From IMG/VR virus record IMGVR_UViG_3300045107_000867, positions 1 to 45,290 of that record: DNA of 45,290 bases. One strand, given 5' to 3'. The notes beneath the pieces are model-generated. The model did no database searches and had not been told where the DNA came from. It saw only the letters and a program-made list of their open reading frames with translations. Positions 39,883-45,290 of this stretch are shown here, one piece after another; within the stretch, counting starts at the first letter, position 1, and the number at the start of each line of letters is the position of its first letter. Source of the stretch: a virus. Made by a program: the position numbers and the translations under genes.

Positions 39883-41247
39883 ATGAAGCACAGGACGCAA
39901 GCCTGGCTCGCGGCGATCGTCGCCGCGTGCTGTCTGGGCGCGACGATGGTCGGCGCCTCGCAGAGCCCCCAATACCTGCCCACGACGGGCGTGTTCAACG
40001 GCCTGACGGCGGCCAACACCATCAACAGCGCGTTCGACGCGCTCAACACCTGCAACTCCGGATCGGCCGCGCCGACCAACGCGCTCGGCGGCGCGCCGAA
40101 GGAAGGCCAGTGCTGGCTCGACACGACGTCGTCGACGCTGAAGGTGCTGAAGATCTACACGGGCTCGGCCTGGGTGGTGCGCGGCGTGCTCGACGTCACC
40201 AACGGGATCTGGGTGCCGCCGGTCGGCGGCGGCAGCAACAGCCTCGCCAGCGCCGCGACGACCGATCTCTGCTCGGTGCCGCAATCCTTCCTGACCATCA
40301 CGGGCAACACCAACATTTCGGCGTTCGGCACGAGCTGTGTCGTCGGCCAGCGCAAGAAACTCGTCTTCTCGCCGTCCGGGACCATCGTCCTGACCCACAA
40401 CGCGACCTCGCTCATCATCCCGGGTGCGCAGAGCATCACGGTCGCATCGGGCGACGTGGCGGAGGTCGTCTATCTCGGCAGCGGCAACTGGCGCGTGACG
40501 GGCTATGTGCTGGCCTCGCGGCCGGTCAAGGCGAGCCCGGTCGGCGCCGACTACGTGCTGATCCAGGACTCCGCGGCCTCCAACGCCGAGAAGAAGGCGA
40601 CGCTCTCCTCGCTGCGCGTCTCGGCGGCGCCGACGCGGCAGATCTTCACGTCGGGGTCCGGCACCTACACGACGCCGGCGAACGTCGTCTACCTCAAGGT
40701 GACGATGGTGGGTGGTGGCGGCGGGGGCGGCGGCTCCGGAACGTCGGGCGCCGGCACAGGCGGCACGGGCGGGTCGACGACCTTCTCGACGTTCACCGCG
40801 GCCGGCGGGACCGGCGGGACCGGCGGCAGCACCACGTCGAACTCCGGCGGCGCGGGTGGGGCGGCGACCGGTTGCGCGGTCGGCCTGACCGGCGTGACCG
40901 GCGGCGGCGCCTCTTCGTCCCCGAACTTTGGTCCGGGCAAGGGCGGCGACAGCGCATCGTTCGCCGGCGGCGGCCTGCCGATCGGCGCAACCGGCGCGGC
41001 GAGCGGAGCTGCGGGCATCACCAACACCGGCGGCGGCGGCAGCGGCGGCCAGCTCACGCCCGGCAGCGGCGCCAGCGCCTCGGGTGGCGGGGGCGGTGCC
41101 TCCTGCATCGGTTGGATCAATTCGCCGAGCGCAACCTACTCCTACGCGGTCGGCGCGGCAGGCACGGCGGGAGTTGCCGGCACCGGCGGATCCACCGGCG
41201 GTGCGGGCGGCAGCGGTCTCATCATTGTCGAGGAGTTCTATCAATGA
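39883..41247 (+). CDS. glycine-rich tail fibre / receptor-binding protein with signal-like N-terminus
   Basis: 454 residues. Residues 1-25 (MKHRTQAWLAAIVAACCLGA) look like a signal peptide. Residues 30-100 (TTGVFNGLTAANTINSAFDAL; EGQCWLDTTSSTLKVLKIYTG) are a fibre-type shaft domain known in many phage tail proteins. Residues about 268-450 are glycine-rich (GGGGGGGGSGTSGAGTGGTG) with short aromatic ends, as in T4 gp38-like or glycine-rich adhesins that contact the receptor. The end SGLIIVEEFYQ is frequent in this protein type. It follows the J-like gene. Its TGA overlaps the endolysin start. Confidence 0.8.
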   Translation: MKHRTQAWLAAIVAACCLGATMVGASQSPQYLPTTGVFNGLTAANTINSAFDALNTCNSGSAAPTNALGGAPKEGQCWLDTTSSTLKVLKIYTGSAWVVRGVLDVTNGIWVPPVGGGSNSLASAATTDLCSVPQSFLTITGNTNISAFGTSCVVGQRKKLVFSPSGTIVLTHNATSLIIPGAQSITVASGDVAEVVYLGSGNWRVTGYVLASRPVKASPVGADYVLIQDSAASNAEKKATLSSLRVSAAPTRQIFTSGSGTYTTPANVVYLKVTMVGGGGGGGGSGTSGAGTGGTGGSTTFSTFTAAGGTGGTGGSTTSNSGGAGGAATGCAVGLTGVTGGGASSSPNFGPGKGGDSASFAGGGLPIGATGAASGAAGITNTGGGGSGGQLTPGSGASASGGGGGASCIGWINSPSATYSYAVGAAGTAGVAGTGGSTGGAGGSGLIIVEEFYQ

Positions 41248-42110
41248 CGAAGGTCACGAACACCGCGATGATCGCGGCGAATGCCGAGCGCTGGGCGAAA
41301 GCTCACATCCACGCCAACTGGCAGCAGGCGATCGAGGACACCGCCGATCGCCTGATGATTCCGGTCAACCGCGCACGCTTCAAGGCGGTCGAGAAGGCCG
41401 AGGGCGTGCCCTGGCCGATCGTCGCGATCATCAAGGAGCGGGAGGCGGGCGCGGATCCCGCCTTCAAGCGGTCGATCGCGCAGGGCGATCCCTGGAATGC
41501 GCCGTCGCGCAACGTGCCGAAGGGCAGGGGGCCGTTCGCCAGCTGGGAGGCGGCCGCGCATGATGCGCTGGTCGACTGCCCGCCCTATGCCGCGCGCTGG
41601 CAGGACTGGTCGATCGGCGGCGCGCTGACGATCCTGGAGAAGTACAACGGCGTCGGTTATGCCGCGAAAGGCCTGCCGTCGCCCTATTTGTGGTCGGCGA
41701 CCGATCAGTACGTCAAGGGCAAGTATGTCCGCGACGGCGTGTTCGATCCGGACTTCGTCGATCGCCAGATCGGCTGCGCCGCGCTGCTGATCGCCATGGC
41801 GAAGCGCGATCCCTCGATCAGCTTTGCCGCGCCGGGAAAGCCTGCGCGCGCAACGCCGGCGCCGCCGCCGGCCGTGATCGCGGAAGCGACCAAGGGCGCG
41901 CGCAAGGTGCGCACCGGTGCCGCGACCGCGGGCGCCGCGGCCGGCGGGGCCGAGGCCAGCAAGACCACCACGACCACGCCTGCGAGCGCGCCGGCGCCGA
42001 TGGTCCCGTCTGTGGCGACCTGGTCGATCATCGGCGCCGCGGTCGCGGTCGCCGTCGTCGCCTCCGTGCTGATCGCCCGCAGGACGCGCGCGATCCACGC
42101 CATCTGGTGA
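41244..42110 (+). CDS. endolysin with C-terminal membrane anchor
   Basis: 288 residues. The lysozyme-like domain covers residues 20-200: VPWPIVAIIKEREAGADPAF with the probable catalytic Glu (E65 or E67), GPFASWEAAAHDALVDCPPY, GGALTILEKYNGVGYAAKGL and SPYLWSATDQYVKGKYV. A Pro/Ala/Thr linker (about 205-250) leads to a C-terminal hydrophobic span (SIIGAAVAVAVVASVLIARR, about 261-280). This differs from common soluble or N-terminal SAR endolysins. The ATG overlaps the previous stop. It is the first gene of the lysis cassette. Confidence 0.82.
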   Translation: MTKVTNTAMIAANAERWAKAHIHANWQQAIEDTADRLMIPVNRARFKAVEKAEGVPWPIVAIIKEREAGADPAFKRSIAQGDPWNAPSRNVPKGRGPFASWEAAAHDALVDCPPYAARWQDWSIGGALTILEKYNGVGYAAKGLPSPYLWSATDQYVKGKYVRDGVFDPDFVDRQIGCAALLIAMAKRDPSISFAAPGKPARATPAPPPAVIAEATKGARKVRTGAATAGAAAGGAEASKTTTTTPASAPAPMVPSVATWSIIGAAVAVAVVASVLIARRTRAIHAIW

Positions 42111-42152
42111 AGTCCCCTTCCATCCCTTGCAACCCCTGAAAGGTGCGCTGCC

Positions 42153-42635
42153 ATGACCGTGTTCTGGCTGATCCTTGCCGTGCTTGTCGTCTCCCTGCTC
42201 GCCTATGCGCTGTGGCTGCGTCCCTGGCTGAAGCGCCAGGCCTTCGCGGCCGGCTTCTTCGCATGGATCGAGCCGATCGAGATCCGGCTCTATCGCAAGT
42301 CCGAGACGGTGCTGGTCGGCCGGCTGCTCGAGCTCGGCGGCCTGTTCGTCACGGCCTATGATGCGGTCGCCGTGTTCGTCTCGAGTCTCGACCTCACGCC
42401 GATCACGACCCGCATCCTCGATACCTTCGCGGTGCCGCCCGACATGCGCGGGCTGGTCGTGACGGCGTTCCTGGCCGCGCTCGGCCGCGTCATCACCTGG
42501 CTGCGGGCGCAGACCACCAAGCCGCTCGAGCTGGTCGCCGCCCGCGAGGCCGATCTGAGCGTCGCGGCATCGGCCGCGATCGCGCAGGCCGATGCCGCCA
42601 AGGACCAGGCCGTCAGGCTGGTCACGGGGAGCTAG
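42153..42635 (+). CDS. holin-like membrane protein
   Basis: 160 residues. A strong N-terminal span (VFWLILAVLVVSLLAYALWL) is followed by a second weaker hydrophobic region (LGGLFVTAYDAVAVFVSSL) and a third (GLVVTAFLAALGRVITWLRA). The C-terminal part is Ala-rich helix. Number and order of spans fit a holin or antiholin by its place right after the endolysin. Function is inferred from topology and context. Confidence 0.65.
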   Translation: MTVFWLILAVLVVSLLAYALWLRPWLKRQAFAAGFFAWIEPIEIRLYRKSETVLVGRLLELGGLFVTAYDAVAVFVSSLDLTPITTRILDTFAVPPDMRGLVVTAFLAALGRVITWLRAQTTKPLELVAAREADLSVAASAAIAQADAAKDQAVRLVTGS

Positions 42636-42641
42636 GGCACC

Positions 42642-43127
42642 ATGTGGAGCTGGCTCGGAAGCGTCGCCCTCGGCGGCATGAATGCGCTGCTCGGCACGGC
42701 CGGCAAGGTCGTGACCGACATCCACGCCGACAACACCACGCGGCAGAAGAACCAGGCGGCCGCCGGCAACGAATTGGCCGGGACCGCCGTGCAGGGCGCG
42801 ACCAGCGCCGGCGCGCAGCGCGCGGACGTGCAGAAGAGTCAAGGCGCCTGGGGCCCGTTCGGCCTCGCCGGCTTCGTCATCGCGATGGCGCTGGCTTGGC
42901 ATGTTGTGATGCTGGTGCTCGACAGCTGCGGCTGGCATCTGGTCCCGACGTTGAAATGGTACGTGTTGCCGTGGCTGGAATGGCAGCCGCACGTCGTCGG
43001 CTCCTGGAAGATCGTCGCGTTGCCCGGGCGCTTCGAGGACACCGAGCACGAGATCCTGAAAGCGCTGTTCTATGTCGGCCCGCCCTCGGCCGGCCTCCTG
43101 GCACTCGCCAAGGCGTTCCAGCGATGA
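42642..43127 (+). CDS. second holin-like membrane protein
   Basis: 161 residues. Residues 1-65 are soluble and polar with an Ala/Gln-rich helix. Spans follow at about 73-92 (FGLAGFVIAMALAWHVVMLV) and near the end (HEILKALFYVGPPSAGLLAL). Tryptophan-rich loops (WHLVPTLKWYVLPWLEWQP) lie between. The type is known from alphaproteobacterial phages in which it is annotated as a holin-type protein. It overlaps the next gene by 4 bp. Confidence 0.62.
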   Translation: MWSWLGSVALGGMNALLGTAGKVVTDIHADNTTRQKNQAAAGNELAGTAVQGATSAGAQRADVQKSQGAWGPFGLAGFVIAMALAWHVVMLVLDSCGWHLVPTLKWYVLPWLEWQPHVVGSWKIVALPGRFEDTEHEILKALFYVGPPSAGLLALAKAFQR

Positions 43128-43405
43128 CGAAGCGGCGGCCGGCGCCCGTGATCGACGAGAGCGACAGCACCTGGCACATCGATCGGAAGATCCCGCTGTC
43201 GCTGATCCTGGCGATCTGTCTCCAGACCGTCGGCGCGATCTGGCTGGCGTCGAGCTTCAACGAGCGGCTCAACGTGATCGAGGCCAAGATGCTGGTGATG
43301 GCGCCGCAGGGCGATCGCCTGACGCGCGTCGAGGTCAACCTCGAGCAGATCAAGGACAGCCTCGGCGAGATCAAGGCCGTGCTGCGCAAGGGGCCGCCGA
43401 AGTGA
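43124..43405 (+). CDS. single-span coiled-coil protein, possible inner-membrane spanin or holin helper
   Basis: 93 residues. A cytoplasmic basic N-terminus is followed by one span at about 25-44 (IPLSLILAICLQTVGAIWLA) and a C-terminal coiled-coil (FNERLNVIEAKMLVM; RLTRVEVNLEQIKDSLGEIK). This topology is expected of an i-spanin or an XhlA-like protein. The overlap with the next gene (GTG within the stop region) recalls the tight packing of spanin pairs. Confidence 0.6.
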   Translation: MTKRRPAPVIDESDSTWHIDRKIPLSLILAICLQTVGAIWLASSFNERLNVIEAKMLVMAPQGDRLTRVEVNLEQIKDSLGEIKAVLRKGPPK

Positions 43406-43671
43406 CGGCCCTGCGCGCCGCGAGCCTCGTCGCCGCGGCCTTGCTCTCGATCGCGCCGGCGCGCGCGGAGGATCCTTACGCCTGTTTCGGCTGGGCGCGG
43501 TACGTCGCAATGGAGCAGGGGTTTGGTTGCGCCGACCTGCCGGCCTTCTGCGCCGGCGCGCGGGCGCTGCTCGCGGAGGCCGGCGGCAATGTCTCGGCCG
43601 CCGAGCAGCTCGCCCGCCGTCGCGGCCATGGCCGGCTGACGATCATGCTGGCGCGGCGGTTCTGCAGGTGA
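43402..43671 (+). CDS. small secreted Cys-containing protein in the lysis cassette
   Basis: 89 residues. The GTG at 43402 overlaps the previous stop (GTGA). The signal peptide (residues 1-22, ending in PARA followed by ED) shows no lipobox Cys. The mature part has four cysteines (YACFG, GFGCADLPAFC, RRFC), which suggests two disulfides in the periplasm. It may work with the coiled-coil membrane protein encoded upstream, but an outer-membrane lipoprotein spanin would need a lipobox, which is absent. Confidence 0.65.
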   Translation: MTALRAASLVAAALLSIAPARAEDPYACFGWARYVAMEQGFGCADLPAFCAGARALLAEAGGNVSAAEQLARRRGHGRLTIMLARRFCR

Positions 43672-43675
43672 TGCT

Positions 43676-43921
43676 ATGAGCAACTTACGCCGACGCGTGT
43701 TCGACTATCTCGACGCCGCGCGCGATCGCGCGGGCGCCTTTGGCGTGTCCGGCCTGTTCTTTGGTCTCGACGCCGAGGATATCGCCGACGAGATCGCGCG
43801 CGATTGGGATGCAGGCGATCGCGACGGCAAGATGCTGTGGACGCCGGGCCATAGCGAGCCGGAAGCCTCCGACATCACCCCGCACGTCGCTGCATGGCTG
43901 GCACGCGAGGCGGTGGAATAG
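43676..43921 (+). CDS. small acidic hypothetical protein
   Basis: 81 residues with pI clearly acidic (DAEDIADEIARDWDAGDRDG). No domain recognised. Its ATG lies 4 bp after the previous stop. It is in the part between the lysis genes and the prophage end, where lysogeny-related accessory genes are frequent; function unknown. Confidence 0.55.
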   Translation: MSNLRRRVFDYLDAARDRAGAFGVSGLFFGLDAEDIADEIARDWDAGDRDGKMLWTPGHSEPEASDITPHVAAWLAREAVE

Positions 43922-43973
43922 AGATCCGCGCCGGGCGGTTTCCCGGCATCACAGGCAGAGAAGGAAGAACGTC

Positions 43974-44249
43974 ATGTCAACGACGCGAACGAAATTCGTG
44001 TGCAACAGTGTCACCGAGAGCGTGGGGTCTGCCCAGAACCCGGAAACCAAACAGTGGGAGCCGGCGCTCCAGAAGACGATCAGCCTGTCGCCGGTCTACG
44101 GCAATGGCGATCCGAAGCACGAGAACTCGAAGTTCTGGGCGGCAACGCCGAGCGGTCGCCTCGAGCTGGGTGTGATCAATCTCGCAGCGGCGGCGATCTT
44201 CGTGCCGGGCAAGGAGTACTACGTCGACATCACGCCGTCGGAAAAGTAA
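43974..44249 (+). CDS. small hypothetical protein at the prophage right end
   Basis: 91 residues with a beta-rich look (TKFVCNSVTESVG; LELGVINLAAAAIFVPGKEYYVDITPSE). AAGGAAG lies 6 nt before the ATG. It resembles small conserved proteins found near prophage ends in Bradyrhizobium-type genomes; I do not know the role. A strong terminator follows 40 bp after the stop, and it is the last rightward phage gene. Confidence 0.65.
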   Translation: MSTTRTKFVCNSVTESVGSAQNPETKQWEPALQKTISLSPVYGNGDPKHENSKFWAATPSGRLELGVINLAAAAIFVPGKEYYVDITPSEK

Positions 44250-44288
44250 TTCGTCCTCTCGGACGGATACCGGGCGGGGGCCCCGGTT

Positions 44289-44323
44289 GCCCGGCGCGCG
44301 ATGACCCTGCGCGCCGGGCTTTT
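44289..44323 (+). terminator. strong intrinsic terminator at the right end of the prophage
   Basis: GCCCGGCGCGC (44289-44299) pairs perfectly with GCGCGCCGGGC (44309-44319) around a 9-nt loop, followed by TTTT (44320-44323). It would end the late transcript. Confidence 0.88.
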
Positions 44324-44459
44324 GCGTCACCGTCAGCGCACCCGCAGGACAAATAAGGGTGCCTAAAAATGCCACAACCCGTCATTGCAAACGCCTTCAG
44401 GTTGCGTCATGTTGTTTCGCGTATATGTATAGATATTGCGAGATTCCACCTTTACGGGC
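44324..44459. other. probable prophage-host junction (attR region)
   Basis: No gene is visible in these 136 bp. The region lies between the last phage terminator and a gene of cell-surface type, so the right attachment site is expected here or very near. Its partner attL lies beyond the left edge of the window, so the core cannot be determined. An AT-rich stretch (about 44412-44440, containing GTATATGTATAGATATT) may hold a promoter for the following gene. GCACCC and GGGTGC form a small dyad at 44337-44363. Confidence 0.45.
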
Positions 44460-45290
44460 ATGATTCTGGTGTTTTCAAAGGCATCACCGTTCCGTTCTGG
44501 CCTATTTGGGGTCACCGTCGCCGCGGGATCTATTGTCGTCCTGGCCCATGGGCTGCTCAATTTCGGGGCATCCTTCACCGCAATTCTTCTGGTTGTGCCG
44601 TTACTCGGATTGGCGGCATTGGCGCCGCGACACGATCTGCGCGTCAGTATCTGCGACGTCTGGTTCCTGATTCTCACCGTCGCGATCGGCGTGTCGGTCG
44701 CGTTGAACGGTTACAGCGATGGCAGGGAGGCCTGCCTGCTTCTGGTGGCCTTGGGGCACTACATCGCCGGCAGGGCAATTTCTCCCGCTGAGGCGCGCAG
44801 AGGCATCCTCATCGTCGGATGCGCAGTCCTCCTGATGGGATTGGGTGCGAACGCAGTCGCGCTGGTCGAGCAATGGTCCGAACGTCACGGCAAGCCGCTC
44901 GTGTTCGGCAAATACGATTCCGCACCGGCGCAATTCGCGATGCTGCTGGGCTTCGTCCTGGTCGCGGCACTTTCGACGCGAATGACGCGGGCGCAGCGGG
45001 GGTTGGTCATTGTCCTGGCCGCGGTTGCTTCGATCATCCTTGCTGCTTCGATGGTGAGATTCACCTTGCTGGCGATCGCGATGTCGCTGGCGCTTTCCCT
45101 GGCCCTCGACCCGGCCGTTTCGCGGCGAAAGATGTTTCTTGCGGTCGGCGCGTTGTGCGTCCTGGTGTGCGTCGGGTTGGCCGCGCGCTGGAGCACATCC
45201 TCCGTCTACGTGAACCATTTGCTGACAGCTGCTCACATCAAGCCGGTTGCGCCGGATGCGCGGCTGCAAGCGCCGGCCTTCCCGGGATGC
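44460..45290 (+). CDS. O-antigen ligase/polymerase-like membrane protein, incomplete at the window edge
   Basis: 277 codons from ATG 44460 to the end of the window with no stop. At least seven hydrophobic spans are visible (e.g. SGLFGVTVAAGSIVVLAHGL, AILLVVPLLGLAALAP, VWFLILTVAIGVSVAL, ILIVGCAVLLMGLGANAV, AMLLGFVLVAALS, GLVIVLAAVASIILAASMV, LLAIAMSLALSLAL, FLAVGALCVLVCVGLAAR). The order with a short loop carrying charged residues (VEQWSERHGKPLVFGKYDSAP) and the later MVRFTLLA recall Wzy/WaaL-like proteins. It is probably a host gene next to the insertion. The ATG has no good ribosome site, so an upstream start cannot be excluded. Confidence 0.65.
   Translation, partial: MILVFSKASPFRSGLFGVTVAAGSIVVLAHGLLNFGASFTAILLVVPLLGLAALAPRHDLRVSICDVWFLILTVAIGVSVALNGYSDGREACLLLVALGHYIAGRAISPAEARRGILIVGCAVLLMGLGANAVALVEQWSERHGKPLVFGKYDSAPAQFAMLLGFVLVAALSTRMTRAQRGLVIVLAAVASIILAASMVRFTLLAIAMSLALSLALDPAVSRRKMFLAVGALCVLVCVGLAARWSTSSVYVNHLLTAAHIKPVAPDARLQAPAFPGC

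Noticed and set aside
40700-41230. Dense GGC/GGN repeats that look like a repeat array
   Set aside because: They code for the glycine-rich part of the fibre protein; there are no constant repeats with unique spacers, so it is not a CRISPR array.
44250-44460. tRNA fragment as attachment site
   Set aside because: No cloverleaf or T-arm consensus was seen; the integration target cannot be deduced from the window.

Overview
The window is an almost complete tailed-phage genome integrated in a GC-rich alphaproteobacterial chromosome. The integrase, Cro and lysis proteins are of the kind seen in Rhizobiales prophages, and a Bradyrhizobium-like host is my best guess. Virion genes are of the HK97 type (HNH, TerS, TerL, portal, protease, capsid, gp6-like connector). 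They are followed by a long-tail set: tail tube, frameshifted tail chaperone, tape measure, NlpC/P60 peptidase and J-like tip protein. This points to a siphovirus-like prophage. The left attachment site lies outside the window, beyond the integrase stop at position 1. The right junction must lie between the terminator at 44289-44323 and a host O-antigen ligase/polymerase-like gene that starts at 44460 and runs off the right edge.

Layout. (1) 1-2360, minus strand: a chain of five stop/start-overlapping genes ending in an excisionase-like HTH gene and the tyrosine integrase, which overlap each other by about 210 bp. (2) 2389-3413: a lambda-like immunity region. A LexA/CI-type repressor gene is flanked on each side by three copies of one 17-bp operator (consensus GGTAC-N5-GTACC). 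The right set separates it from a divergent Cro-like gene. (3) 3410-14134, plus strand: a tightly overlapping early/replication operon with small unknown genes, a ParB-fold protein, an adenine-type DNA methyltransferase, an HD phosphohydrolase, a possible ASCH protein, a large ParB with a lysine/alanine-rich tail, and a prim-pol/SF3 helicase. (4) 14141-14436: a cluster of CTCCC/GGGAG repeats with palindromes and hairpins, a candidate replication origin. (5) 14491-15322: a NusG/RfaH-like NGN-domain gene followed by two strong intrinsic terminators immediately before the late genes, an arrangement expected for antitermination control. (6) 15327-23270: packaging and head genes. (7) 23274-28098: an insert of lower GC holding two tail-fibre-like genes (one with a clan GH-A-like glycosidase domain) and two minus-strand morons, an FkbM methyltransferase and a PEP-CTERM-like secreted protein. 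(8) 28245-41247: head-tail joining and tail genes, including a programmed -1 frameshift at A AAA AAC, and a glycine-rich fibre. (9) 41244-44249: lysis cassette and small genes.

How it would work together: the repressor bound at both operator sets would hold both early promoters off. On induction, Cro and the replication genes are expressed. The NusG-like protein would then let polymerase read through the paired terminators into packaging, head, tail and lysis genes. Independently of that programme, the minus-strand FkbM and PEP-CTERM-like genes could be expressed in the lysogen and alter the cell surface. I saw no tRNA, rRNA, CRISPR array or insertion sequence.
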